A stretch of 64,000 bases of DNA from Streptomyces sp. NRRL F-5123 (lineage in GTDB: Bacteria; Actinomycetota; Actinomycetes; Streptomycetales; Streptomycetaceae): positions 22,079-86,078 of the forward strand of contig NZ_JOHY01000058.1 of NCBI RefSeq assembly GCF_000721495.1. Reading direction: 5' to 3'. This document shows positions 25,428 through 34,196 of the stretch, piece by piece (the stretch's first letter is position 1; each line of letters opens with the position of its first letter). The notes beneath the pieces were generated by a model. It searched no databases. It had not been told where the DNA came from and saw only the letters and a list, made by a program, of their open reading frames with translations. The translations under genes and the position numbers were made by a program.

Positions 25428-27260
25428 ATGGCGGACGATCCTTCGGACCAGGGTGGGGCCCTGTCGCGGCGCAGGCTGCTCGCGTCGTCGGCCGCCGCGG
25501 GCGGTGCGGTCTGGCTGCTGCGGGGGCTGGTCCGGCCGGGCAGTGCCCACGCGGCCGCGGGACCGCCGCCCGGTCTGCCGGCCGGGCTCGACGTCTACCA
25601 GCGCGCCTACGAGAACTGGGCCGGCGAGATCCGCACCGACGAGTTGTGGACGTGCGCACCGCGCACTCCCCAGGAGGTCCTCGACGTCGTCAACTGGGCG
25701 TACGGCGCCGGGTGGACCGCCCGCGCGCAGGGCCGGCGGCACGGCTGGGCCCCGCTCACGGTGGCCGACGGCACACTCGCCGCGACCCGCGTCATCCTGC
25801 TGGACACCACCGCGCACCTGACCGCGATGACAGTGGATGAGCAGGCGGCGGACGGCTCCGCCACCGTCCGCGTCCAGGCCGGCGCCTCGCTGGAGGCGCT
25901 GCTCGCGTTCGCCGGCACCGGCGGATACGGGGTCACCGCCGCGCCGGCGCCCGGCGACCTCTCGGTCGGCGGCGCACTCGCCGTCGGCGCGCACGGCACC
26001 GCCGTCCCCGCGGCCGGCGAGACCCCGTCACCGGGCCACGGCTACGGCTCGCTGAGCAACCTGGTCACCGAGCTGACCGCGGTCGTGTGGGACGGCGGCG
26101 CCGGCCGCTACGTCCTGCGGACTGTCGGCCGGGCCGAACCCGACTGCGACGCGCTCCTCACCCACCTCGGCCGCTCGCTCGTCACCGAGGCCGTCCTGCG
26201 GGTGGGCGCCGACAGCAACCTGCGCTGCCGGTCCTACCTGGACATCCCCGCCACCGAACTGTTCGCCGCCCCCGGCGCTCCGGCCGGCACCCGGACCCTG
26301 GCCGGGTTCGTGGACGCCGCCGGCCGGGCGGAGGCGATCTGGTTCGCCTTCACCGACAAGCCCTGGCTGAAGACCTGGACCGTCACCCCGGACAGGCCCC
26401 TCGCCGCCCGTGCCGTCTCCGAACCGTACAACTACCCCTTCTCCGACTCGATCCCCGAGCCGGTGGCCCGGCTCGCCGGGGACCTGGTCTCCGGGGCCTG
26501 GGCGAGCGCGCCGCTCTTCGGGCAGGTCCAGTACCTGCTGGCCAAGGTCGCGCTGACCGGCGACATCACCGACGTCCTACTCTCGGGGACGCTCGTACAG
26601 GACGTGCTGACCGGGGACGTGCTCACCCACCTGCTGGCGGACGGGCTGCGCTCGGACCTGTGGGGTGCCTCCCGCAACCTGCTGGAGTACGTGCGGCCCA
26701 CCACCCTGCGCGAGACCGCCAACGGCTACGCCGTCCTCGTCCGCCGCGCCGATCTGCAGTGGGTGGTCAGCCGGTTCGCCGATTTCTACCGCACGCTCCT
26801 CGCGCAGTACGCGGCCCGCGGCGAATACCCGGTCAACGGCCAGGTGGAGATACGGGTGACGGGTCTGGAGGACCCTTCCGCGTGCGGCGTCCCCGGTGCG
26901 CGACCCCCGCTGCTGTCCGCCCTGCGGCCGCGTCCCGACCGGCCGGACGCCGACACCGCCGTGTGGATCGACATCCTCTCCCTGCCGGCGACACCCGCCC
27001 TGCCCCGCTTCTACCGTGAGGTCGAGCAGTTCCTGCTGGCCCTGGACGGGGACCGGGCGACCGTCCGCGTGGAGTGGTCCAAGGGCTGGGCCTACACCGA
27101 GACCGCCGCCTGGTCGGACCAGGACGTCCTCACCGGCGCCATCCCCGCCTCGCACCGCGCGGGCGGCGGCCCGGGGTGGGACGAGGCGGTCGCGGTCCTC
27201 GGCCGGCTCGACCCGCACCACGTGCTGTCCACCCCGTTCCTCGACGCGCTGCTGGGCTGA
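25428..27260 (+). CDS. Secreted VAO-type FAD oxidase resembling class II cholesterol oxidase
   Basis: A 610-residue protein with a Tat signal (ALSRRRLLASSAAAGGAVWLLRG is the core; cut near AHAAA). The FAD domain has the covalent-flavin motif QGRRHGWAPLT with His105. The long C-terminal part (from about 255) matches the cholesterol-oxidase substrate-binding domain of the Brevibacterium-type enzyme: WFAFTDKPWLKTWTVTP, YPFSDSIPEPVA and the end LDPHHVLSTPFLDALL. These oxidise 3-beta-hydroxysterols with O2, releasing peroxide. I prefer ATG 25428, ten bases after GGAGG, over the GTG at 25419. The actual sterol or alcohol substrate is not proven by sequence. Confidence 0.82.
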   Translation: MADDPSDQGGALSRRRLLASSAAAGGAVWLLRGLVRPGSAHAAAGPPPGLPAGLDVYQRAYENWAGEIRTDELWTCAPRTPQEVLDVVNWAYGAGWTARAQGRRHGWAPLTVADGTLAATRVILLDTTAHLTAMTVDEQAADGSATVRVQAGASLEALLAFAGTGGYGVTAAPAPGDLSVGGALAVGAHGTAVPAAGETPSPGHGYGSLSNLVTELTAVVWDGGAGRYVLRTVGRAEPDCDALLTHLGRSLVTEAVLRVGADSNLRCRSYLDIPATELFAAPGAPAGTRTLAGFVDAAGRAEAIWFAFTDKPWLKTWTVTPDRPLAARAVSEPYNYPFSDSIPEPVARLAGDLVSGAWASAPLFGQVQYLLAKVALTGDITDVLLSGTLVQDVLTGDVLTHLLADGLRSDLWGASRNLLEYVRPTTLRETANGYAVLVRRADLQWVVSRFADFYRTLLAQYAARGEYPVNGQVEIRVTGLEDPSACGVPGARPPLLSALRPRPDRPDADTAVWIDILSLPATPALPRFYREVEQFLLALDGDRATVRVEWSKGWAYTETAAWSDQDVLTGAIPASHRAGGGPGWDEAVAVLGRLDPHHVLSTPFLDALLG

Positions 27261-27726
27261 CTGCCGGGCCGGGTGGTCGGCCAAACGACGGAACCGGGAC
27301 AGCCGCAGAACAGATCGGGCCACCCGGCCCCGCGCCCCGTGGTCAGGACGCTGTGGCGCCGGATGCGTTGTCCCGGGCAGGGGACGATCGTGCGGGCGCC
27401 GGCGGCGACTCCACGCCGAGCACGGCCCTGCTCGCAGGCCGGCTGCGGACGTCCGTAGTCACCGCCGAGGCCTCCCGGGCCGTAGCGGATCCGGAACCTC
27501 ACGCGTAACAGCCCGGCCTCCGCGGTGAACCGGGGATGTCCGGCGGCCAAGGGCCGGCCGAAGCCTGGACCCGCATTCGGCGAACAGCTGGGATCACACC
27601 GAACTTCGCGCGTACGTAGGCCAGTTATGTGCTTGCATGCAGCACGTTGCGGCCCCTGTGCCGCGGCCCCTCACGTGGTCGGCGAGGCACTTCGTGGCGG
27701 GATGGCGTGGGGGATCTCAGGGATTC
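27261..27726. other. Intergenic region before the large secreted propeller protein
   Basis: About 465 bases. I see no gene, IS end or palindrome worth naming. The last 150 bases are AT-richer (TTATGTGCTTGCATGCAGC near 27625) and probably contain the promoter; the ORF frame is open upstream of 27727 but without signal-peptide character. Confidence 0.35.
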
Positions 27727-30700
27727 ATGGGGACTCAGGAGGGGGATTCCTTGGCAACGTCCAGGGGGGAATCCGGCGCCACCCGTGGCGCGCGCAGACG
27801 CACGTGGCGGCGCCGCACGGCGCTCGCCGTCACATCCGCGGTGGCCGCGGGCCTGATGGGCTTCGGCGGCGTTCCGCAGTCAGCTCAGGCGAGTGAGACG
27901 ACCGGCTCGCAGGACGACCTGCGGACCGGCTGGGACCAGGTCGAGCCGGACCTCGGCCCGAGTGACGTGCGGTCCTCGTCCTTCGGGCAGCTCTGGAAGG
28001 CTCCGGCGCAGCTCGACGGGCAGATCTACGCGCAGCCGCTCGTCGTGGGCGGCACGGTGGTCGTGGTCACCGAGAACAACGTCGCCTACGGCCTCGACCG
28101 CACCACCGGCGCCGTGCAGTGGAAGCGCACGTTCGGGCCCGCGTGGCCGGCGTCCACGCTCAACTGCGGCGACCTCGCGCCGACCGTCGGCAGCACCGCC
28201 GCACCGGTGTACGACGAGGCCGGCGGCGCGGTCTACCTCACCACCAAGGTGAACGACGGGTCCAGCACGCTGAACCCGCACTGGTACATGCACGCGATCG
28301 ACCCGGTCACGGGCGCGGAGAAGCCGGGCTTCCCCGTGACGATCCAGGGTGCGCCCTCGAACGACCCCAAGCAGCCCTTCCTGCCGGCGTACGAGATGCA
28401 GCGGCCCGGCCTGCTGCTGCTCGGCGGCGTCGTGTACGCCGCGTTCGGCGGACACTGCGACGCCCAGCCGTACCGCGGCTACGTCGTGGGCGTGAGCACG
28501 GCCAATCCGTCGGTGACCTCGATGTGGGCGACGGAGACCGGCGCGAGCAACAGCGGCGCCGGCATCTGGCAGTCCGGCGGGGGCATCGTCTCGGACGGCC
28601 CCGACCGGATCTTCGTGGCCACCGGCAACGGCGTGAGCCCGGCGCCCGGCGTGGGCACCTCGCCGCCCGGCACGCTCGCGGAGTCCGTCGTACGGCTCCA
28701 GGTGCAGGCCGACAAGAGCCTGAAGGCTGCCGACTTCTTCAGCCCGTCCAACGCGCCGACCCTGGACCAGCAGGACACCGACCTGGCCTCCGGCGGCCCC
28801 GTCGGCCTCCCGGACAGCTTCGGCACCGCCTCGCACCCGCATCTGATGGTGCAGCAGGGCAAGGACGGCCGCGTCTTCCTGCTGGACCGCGACCACCTCG
28901 GCGGCCGCTCGCAGGGCGCGGGCGGCACCGACGCCGTGGTGGGGACCACCGGACCGCTCAAGGGCCAGTGGGGCCACCCCGGCGTCTGGGGCGGCGACGG
29001 CGGCTACGTCTACCTCGTCGGCAACAACGGCTCACTGACCGCGCTGCACCGCGGCGTGACCAGCGCCGGCAATCCCGCGCTGAGCGTGGCCGGGTCCAGC
29101 CAGGACACCTTCCCGTACACCAGCGGATCGCCCGTGGTGACCTCGGACGGCACGAGCTCGGGCAGCGCCCTGGTGTGGGTGGTCCGGTCGGGCGGCCCGA
29201 CCGGCGTCAACGCAGAGCTGCGCGCGTACGGCGCGGTCCCGGACGGGAACGGCGTGCTCCCGCTGGTGTGGTCCGCGCCGATCGGCACCGCGCCGAAGTT
29301 CGCCACCCCGGCCACCGACGGCGGGCAGGTCTTCATCGGCACGCGGGACGGCAAGGTCTACGCCTTCGGCAACCCGGCGGCCAGCCCGCTCAAGGGAGGC
29401 CCGGCGGAGTTCGGACTCGTGCCGGTGGGCGGCTCGGCGGCCGGCGACGTCGTGCTGACGGAGAACCAGAACCCGTCCCACGACCTGACGATCAGCAGCG
29501 CCACCGTCGACGGCCCGTTCACCGCCGACACTTCGTCGCTGCCGCTCAAGGTCCCGGCCGGCGGGCAGGTTTCGCTGCCCGTGACCTTCAAGCCCACCGC
29601 GGTCCTGGGCGCGAGCGGCACGCTCACCCTGGCCACGGACGCGGGCAGCTTCGCCCTGAGCCTGCACGGCGTCGGTACGAAGCCGGGCCTGGCGGCGTTC
29701 CCCGGCACGGTGTCCTTCGACAGCCAGCCGACCGGCGCCGCGGCGACTGCGAACGTCCAGGTGACGAACACCGGCACCGAGCCCGAGACCATCACCGGCG
29801 TGACCCCGCCGACGGGGCCGTTCACGGCCGACAACCTGCCGAGCGCCGACCCCGCGAACCCGACCGTGATCCCGGCGCAGGGCTCGATCGTCGTCCAGGT
29901 CGGCTACGCCCCGACGGCGACCGGTGACCACGCCTCTTCGATCACCCTGACCAGCACCAGCGGCCCGCTCACGATCCCGATCGACGGCACCGCGATCACC
30001 GGCCAGGGCCACCTGACGCTCACCCCGTCGACCCTGTCCTTCGGAGGCGTGGTCCACGACACGTCGAGCACCAAGTACTTCACGATCACCAACACCGGGA
30101 ACATCCCGGTGACGATCACCAAGGCGAAGGCGCCGGCCGGTGTGTTCACCAGCTCCGACCCGCTGCCCGAGGGCCTGGTCATCGGCCCCGAGCAGAGCGT
30201 CCGGCAGACGGTGACGTTCTCGCCGACCGCGATCGGCACGCAGACGTCCACGTACGAACTGACGGGCGACGCCGGGCAGGGCGCGCAGCTGGAGCAGCTC
30301 ACCGGTGTCGGCGTGCCGCCGCCGTCCGAGCTCGGCACACTGCTGGCACGGGACAACTCCGGCGCGCTGTGGCAGTACCACGGCACGGGTGTGGCGGCGG
30401 CTCCGCTGGCCACGCGTTCCTTGATAGGCCAGGACTGGGACCTGTACGACACCTTCACCAGCGTCAGCCGTGAGATGTCGGACGGTACGGGTACGGTCGT
30501 CGGCCGCGACGCGTCGGGCACGCTGTGGTTCTACCAGGGCACCGGCAATCCGAACGCGCCTTTTGCCCCTCGTACGCAGGTGGGTCCCGGCTGGAGCGGC
30601 TACAGCTCCCTGGTCGGCACGGGTGACCTGAACGGGGACGGCAAGGCCGACCTCATCGCGCGGGACTCGTCCGGGACGCTCTGGCTCTACCAGGGCACCG

Positions 30701-31086
30701 GCAACGCCGCGTCGCCTTTCCAGGCCCGCACGTCGATCGGTCCCGGCTGGAGCGGCTACAGCTCCCTGGTCGGCACGGGTGACCTGAACGGGGACGGCAA
30801 GGCGGACATCGTGGCGCGGGACTCGTCCGGGACGCTCTGGCTCTACCAGGGCACCGGCAACGCCGCGTCGCCTTTCCAGGCCCGCACGTCGATCGGGTCG
30901 GGATGGAACACCTACAACGCCATCGCTGCATCCGGCGACGTGACCGGTGACGGCAGGCCCGACATGGTCGGCCGCGACGCCGCGGGCACGCTCTGGCTCT
31001 ACCAGGCGACCGGCAACGCCGCGTCCCCCTTCCTGACCCGTACGGTCATCGGCTCGGACTGGGAGATCTACAACGCGCTGATCTGA
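27727..31086 (+). CDS. Large secreted protein: PQQ-type propeller, three Ig-like (choice-of-anchor) domains and FG-GAP repeats
   Basis: A 1119-residue exported protein; the ATG at 27727 gives a long, Arg-rich signal (RRRTWRRRTALAVTSAVAAG, cut near QASET). Residues 60-555 form a PQQ-like beta-propeller (IYAQPLVVGGTVVVVTENN, GAVQWKRTFGP, VFIGTRDGKVYAFG). Residues 558-865 hold three ASPM/Hydin-type Ig-like domains (FDSQPTGAAATANVQVTNTG, FGGVVHDTSSTKYFTITNTG). From 868 to the end are five FG-GAP/VCBS-like units of about 52 residues (GTLWLYQGTGN, GDLNGDGKADLIARD) with Ca-binding DxNxDG loops. Two adjacent units are almost identical in DNA. It is probably a surface or extracellular binding protein; no catalytic residues are recognised. 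A terminator follows. Confidence 0.82.
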   Translation: MGTQEGDSLATSRGESGATRGARRRTWRRRTALAVTSAVAAGLMGFGGVPQSAQASETTGSQDDLRTGWDQVEPDLGPSDVRSSSFGQLWKAPAQLDGQIYAQPLVVGGTVVVVTENNVAYGLDRTTGAVQWKRTFGPAWPASTLNCGDLAPTVGSTAAPVYDEAGGAVYLTTKVNDGSSTLNPHWYMHAIDPVTGAEKPGFPVTIQGAPSNDPKQPFLPAYEMQRPGLLLLGGVVYAAFGGHCDAQPYRGYVVGVSTANPSVTSMWATETGASNSGAGIWQSGGGIVSDGPDRIFVATGNGVSPAPGVGTSPPGTLAESVVRLQVQADKSLKAADFFSPSNAPTLDQQDTDLASGGPVGLPDSFGTASHPHLMVQQGKDGRVFLLDRDHLGGRSQGAGGTDAVVGTTGPLKGQWGHPGVWGGDGGYVYLVGNNGSLTALHRGVTSAGNPALSVAGSSQDTFPYTSGSPVVTSDGTSSGSALVWVVRSGGPTGVNAELRAYGAVPDGNGVLPLVWSAPIGTAPKFATPATDGGQVFIGTRDGKVYAFGNPAASPLKGGPAEFGLVPVGGSAAGDVVLTENQNPSHDLTISSATVDGPFTADTSSLPLKVPAGGQVSLPVTFKPTAVLGASGTLTLATDAGSFALSLHGVGTKPGLAAFPGTVSFDSQPTGAAATANVQVTNTGTEPETITGVTPPTGPFTADNLPSADPANPTVIPAQGSIVVQVGYAPTATGDHASSITLTSTSGPLTIPIDGTAITGQGHLTLTPSTLSFGGVVHDTSSTKYFTITNTGNIPVTITKAKAPAGVFTSSDPLPEGLVIGPEQSVRQTVTFSPTAIGTQTSTYELTGDAGQGAQLEQLTGVGVPPPSELGTLLARDNSGALWQYHGTGVAAAPLATRSLIGQDWDLYDTFTSVSREMSDGTGTVVGRDASGTLWFYQGTGNPNAPFAPRTQVGPGWSGYSSLVGTGDLNGDGKADLIARDSSGTLWLYQGTGNAASPFQARTSIGPGWSGYSSLVGTGDLNGDGKADIVARDSSGTLWLYQGTGNAASPFQARTSIGSGWNTYNAIAASGDVTGDGRPDMVGRDAAGTLWLYQATGNAASPFLTRTVIGSDWEIYNALI
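30583..30900 (+). repeat. Near-identical 156-base tandem repeat within the FG-GAP region
   Basis: The unit beginning GGTCCCGGCTGGAGCGGC at about 30583 recurs at about 30739 with only a handful of base changes over the whole length, whereas the flanking units are clearly diverged. This marks a recent unit duplication or gene conversion. Confidence 0.8.
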
Positions 31087-31097
31087 GCGCTCTTCCT

Positions 31098-31139
31098 GCA
31101 GCGGTGGGCGGTGCCGTTTCCGGCGCCGCCCACCGCTGC
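31098..31139 (+). terminator. Terminator after the propeller/FG-GAP gene
   Basis: A 14-base perfect stem GCAGCGGTGGGCGG/CCGCCCACCGCTGC with an inner GCCG/CGGC extension, 11 bases after the stop. Confidence 0.75.
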
Positions 31140-31273
31140 GTGCGCGCCCTCCGGCCCCGGAAAGTGGCCTGGCGGACCCTGTGCCATGACGTGTCAGCAG
31201 GCGTCGTCCGGAGCGGATGAGACAGGCCCTGACCTGGAGTTGGGGGGAATCGGCGGTTCGGCAGGGAGCGGGA

Positions 31274-31987
31274 TCAGCTCGCCTTCCGGTAGCGGGCGAC
31301 GATCGCGGCGCGCAACGCCGGGGCGGAGGCGTCGAGTGCCGACAGTACGGAACGCACCGGCCCGCCGTTCACGGACAGGAGGCCGAGAGCGAGGTGCTCG
31401 ATGCCGATGTGGTTGTCGTGCCTGGCCTGCGCCTCGCGGACGGCGTTCGCCAGACTCTCCTTGGCACGAGGGGTGAACGGGATGTGGCCGGTGGGGCGAG
31501 CACCGGGGGTCTGCCGGCGACCGGTGGGGGTGGGGGCCGGTGCCGTGAGGACGGCGCGTCCCGCGCGGCGGCGTCGGCGCCAGTGGGGTACGAGGCCGGG
31601 GGGCACCGCGCGGCGGGGGTTCAGCCGGGACGGGGAGGACTCCCTGTGGACGGCTCGGTCGGCCCGGGCGAGGGCTTCGGGTCCGAAGGACTCCTCGATT
31701 TTGGCGCGCACGGTGTCGAGATCGATCCCGATGGAAGCCAGCGCGTCCCGGTTGAGGGTGCCGAACAGGCGGGAGCCGACCCCCGGTCCGACCTGACGGG
31801 CGATCTCGTCCTCGACGTGCTGCGGGGTGACGCCGTGCTCACGCAGAACGGCGCTCGCCGGCTGGTCGGTGGAAACGATGGCGAGCAGCAGGTGCTCGCA
31901 GCCCACGAAGTTGTGTCCGAGCCGGCGCGCGTGCTCCTGGACCTGGACCACGACGGTGCGGGCGTCCGGGGCGAAGCGTTCGAACAT
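31274..31987 (-). CDS. Stand-alone Clp N-terminal domain protein
   Basis: A 237-residue protein made of two Clp-N repeats: FERFAPDARTVVVQVQEHAR to about 95, and a second one from FTPRAKESLANAVREAQAR to the end, joined by a basic Pro/Arg-rich linker. Clp-N normally receives substrates or adaptors in ClpA/ClpC unfoldases; here the ATPase domains are absent, as in ClpS-like or decoy proteins of actinobacteria. GGGAGG lies five bases before the chosen ATG. Its start overlaps the stop of the HTH gene upstream (ATGATG), so the two are translationally coupled and share the palindromic operator. It may modulate the main ClpC machine or a stress regulator. Confidence 0.82.
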   Translation of the reverse strand: MFERFAPDARTVVVQVQEHARRLGHNFVGCEHLLLAIVSTDQPASAVLREHGVTPQHVEDEIARQVGPGVGSRLFGTLNRDALASIGIDLDTVRAKIEESFGPEALARADRAVHRESSPSRLNPRRAVPPGLVPHWRRRRRAGRAVLTAPAPTPTGRRQTPGARPTGHIPFTPRAKESLANAVREAQARHDNHIGIEHLALGLLSVNGGPVRSVLSALDASAPALRAAIVARYRKAS

Positions 31988-32208
31988 CATCGCCTCCCGA
32001 TGAGCCGGCCGTACTTGCGGTGCACGGTCTGCTTGGTGACGCCGAGGCGTTCGGCGATGTCCTGCCAGGACCATCCCAGCTTCCGCGCGTTCTCGACTTG
32101 GAGGATCTCCAGCCGTTCGGTGAGTTCCCGTAGGGCGGCCACTGCGCGGAGCCCGACATCTGGGTCGTTGCTGGCGGCACCCTCGGCGATTGCGAGTGTG
32201 CTTTCCAT
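31987..32208 (-). CDS. Small helix-turn-helix regulator paired with the ClpN protein
   Basis: A 73-residue DNA-binding protein: LRAVAALRELTERLEILQVE is a helix probably for dimerisation, and WSWQDIAERLGVTKQTVHRKYGRL is a clear HTH. I chose ATG 32208 because promoter hexamers TTGACA and TATGCT lie directly upstream, which places the transcript start at or next to this codon (leaderless mRNA). The palindrome overlapping the -10 element implies autorepression. Stop codon overlaps the ClpN start. Such HTH-ClpN pairs recur in actinomycetes. Confidence 0.8.
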   Translation of the reverse strand: MESTLAIAEGAASNDPDVGLRAVAALRELTERLEILQVENARKLGWSWQDIAERLGVTKQTVHRKYGRLIGRR

Positions 32209-32262
32209 GCTCGTCAGCATATGCTGACGAACGAGAGTGTGTCAACATATGCTGACGAAGTG
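32209..32262. promoter_or_regulatory. Promoter and two operator copies for the HTH-ClpN operon
   Basis: Perfect 20-base palindrome TCGTCAGCATATGCTGACGA at 32211-32230, and a second, one-arm-diverged copy (GTCAACATATGCTGACGA) at 32241-32258. On the minus strand, TTGACA (32245-32240) and TATGCT (32221-32216) are 18 bases apart and each lies inside an operator copy, so bound regulator would cover both promoter elements. Confidence 0.7.
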
Positions 32263-32368
32263 CGCCGGTCGAACGACAGCGAAGTTCTCCTGCCGGTCGG
32301 CGTCGGTAGAACCCTTCACCGGTGCCGCCACCGGAGACCGACCGGTGGTCGTCACGCAGGATGCAGCC

Positions 32369-33100
32369 ATGGAAAACGAAGTGCCGTTGTCCGGAGGACG
32401 CATCACCCCGGGCGTGGTCAGGGTCGGCAACACCGTCCGGAGGCCGGCCACCGTGTCGTCCTCGTTCGTCGCCGAACTGCTCGGTGACCTCCGGCGGAAG
32501 GGCTTCACCGGCGCTCCGCGTCACCTCGGGTTCGACGGGGCCGGTCGGGAGATCCTCACCTACCTTCCCGGCCAGGTGCCCGCCCGGTTCAGGCGCTGGA
32601 CCGATCCCCAGGTGGCTGCCGCCGGCTCCCTGCTCCGCGCCTTCCACGACGCGACCCGCGGCAGCGGCCTGGCCGGCCGGCACCCCGTGGTGTGCCACCA
32701 CGACCCGGGACCGAACAACACGGTCTTCGCGGACGACGTGCCCGTCGCCTTCATCGACTTCGACACCGCTGCCCCCGGCGATCCCCTCGAGGACCTCGGC
32801 TACATGGCGTGGACCTGGTGCATCTCCTCCAAGCCCGACGCTCCGCCCGCTGTCGTCCAGGCCGCACAGGTACGCGTCCTCGCTGACGCGTACGGGCTCG
32901 ACGCCACCTCCCGCTCCTGCCTCGTCGATGCCGCCCTCGACCGCCAGACCCGAAACGCCCGGTGGTGGCGCAGCCACCTTGCGGGCCCTTCGCCGCACGT
33001 CGCCGACGACCACGAGATCGCCGGGCGAGTCCGGTGGTCGGAGCGGGAGTACGCCTACACCTCGGCCAACCGCACGACCTTCGACACAGCGCTGGACTGA
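32369..33100 (+). CDS. Aminoglycoside phosphotransferase-family kinase
   Basis: A 243-residue protein of the APH/choline-kinase fold. The N-lobe is short (SGGRITPGVVRVGNTVRRP); the catalytic loop is VVCHHDPGPNNTVF (Brenner motif HxDxxxxN) and the metal-binding Asp is in VAFIDFDTAAPGDPLEDLGY. Family members phosphorylate aminoglycosides or small metabolites with ATP; the short N-lobe (usually about 90 residues before the hinge) and generic pocket make drug resistance uncertain. AGGA lies nine bases before the ATG. It is divergent from the HTH-ClpN unit, and the second operator copy lies 110 bases upstream, so shared control is possible. Confidence 0.78.
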   Translation: MENEVPLSGGRITPGVVRVGNTVRRPATVSSSFVAELLGDLRRKGFTGAPRHLGFDGAGREILTYLPGQVPARFRRWTDPQVAAAGSLLRAFHDATRGSGLAGRHPVVCHHDPGPNNTVFADDVPVAFIDFDTAAPGDPLEDLGYMAWTWCISSKPDAPPAVVQAAQVRVLADAYGLDATSRSCLVDAALDRQTRNARWWRSHLAGPSPHVADDHEIAGRVRWSEREYAYTSANRTTFDTALD

Positions 33101-33328
33101 GAATCCGGCGCTCTGGCGAGCCTCCGACCTGTGCGATCACATGTCGACGACATGAACCCGCGCTCGTCGACGTTCGATGGCACGCGGTCAAGGTCCGGTG
33201 ACGCGGGACACCAGCTCGCCCGAGACGGGGACCAGGTCATCGGCGATGGGGCAGGCGCGTGCTGACCGGCGGCGCCGCGCGGGCGGGCGGTGCCGGCCGG
33301 GGGTCGGGCACTCGGGCGGGCGGGCGGT

Positions 33329-34102
33329 TCAGGTGAAGGTGCGCACTGCGGTCAGGCCGCCGTCGACGGGCAGCGTCACACCGGTCACGTACGAGGCGCG
33401 GTCGCTGAGCAGCCAGGCTGCCGCCTCGGCGAACTCCGCCGGCTCCGCCACCCGGCCGAGCGGGGTGGCGCGCGCGACGGCGGCCGCGAACTGCGGGCCC
33501 GTGGCGAAGAACGCCTCGGTGGCGGAGGTGCGCGCGACACCCGGCGCGATGGCGTTGACCCGGATGCCCTGCGCCGCGTAGTCGGCGGTGGCCGCCTTCA
33601 CCAGCCCGGTCATGCCGTGCTTGGCGGCCTGCTGCGTGCCGTCACCGAAGCCGCCGACCAGCGCGCCGACGCCGGTGTTGAGGACGACGGAACCGCCCCC
33701 GCCGGCCGCGGCCATTGCCCGCAGCTGCGCGCGCAGGCACAACCAGGTGCCGCGCAGGTTGAGCGCGTGGACCTCGTCCCAGGTGTCCTCGTCCCGGTCG
33801 GCGAGCGGGGCGGGCACGGGCCCGGCGCCGGCGTTGTCGAAGGCCGCGTCCAGCCGCCCGTACGTCTCGATCGCCGCCGTCACCGGGCGCTGCGCCCCCT
33901 CCGCGGTCGTCACGTCCGCCGTCACGGCCACCGCCTCGGCCCCGGCCGCGACGAGTTCGGCGGCGAGCGCGCCGACCTCCGCCCCGGTCCTGGCGGCCAG
34001 CACCAGCCGCGCGCCCTCCGCCGCGAACAGCCGGGCCGCCGCGGCCCCTATCCCGCGCCCCGCGCCGGTGACCACGGTGACCTTGCCCTGAAGAATTCCC
34101 AT
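33329..34102 (-). CDS. Short-chain dehydrogenase homologue with altered catalytic residues
   Basis: A 257-residue classical-SDR-like protein. The cofactor motif VTVVTGAGRGIGAAAARLF and DNAGAG are normal, as are PVDGG near the end and the Rossmann fold throughout. At the active site, however, the YxxxK motif reads QxxxK (TQQAAKHGMTG) and the catalytic Ser position, thirteen residues before it, is Gly (LNTGVGALVG). Only Lys remains of the Ser-Tyr-Lys triad. It may be a non-catalytic binding protein or use another mechanism. It starts at 34102 and is divergent from the MmyB-type regulator with a 94-base gap, so is probably its target. Confidence 0.82.
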   Translation of the reverse strand: MGILQGKVTVVTGAGRGIGAAAARLFAAEGARLVLAARTGAEVGALAAELVAAGAEAVAVTADVTTAEGAQRPVTAAIETYGRLDAAFDNAGAGPVPAPLADRDEDTWDEVHALNLRGTWLCLRAQLRAMAAAGGGGSVVLNTGVGALVGGFGDGTQQAAKHGMTGLVKAATADYAAQGIRVNAIAPGVARTSATEAFFATGPQFAAAVARATPLGRVAEPAEFAEAAAWLLSDRASYVTGVTLPVDGGLTAVRTFT

Positions 34103-34196
34103 GCCCGCACCCTGCCTGCGCCGAGCACCGCCCACCATCGGCCAGGCCGGCCCAGGACCGCCCGGCCCCCGCACGGGCGGCCGTTACCGTAGGGCC

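Noticed and set aside
31098..31139. Possible attachment site
   Set aside because: The inverted repeat is directly behind a stop codon and fits a terminator; no integrase or tRNA is nearby.
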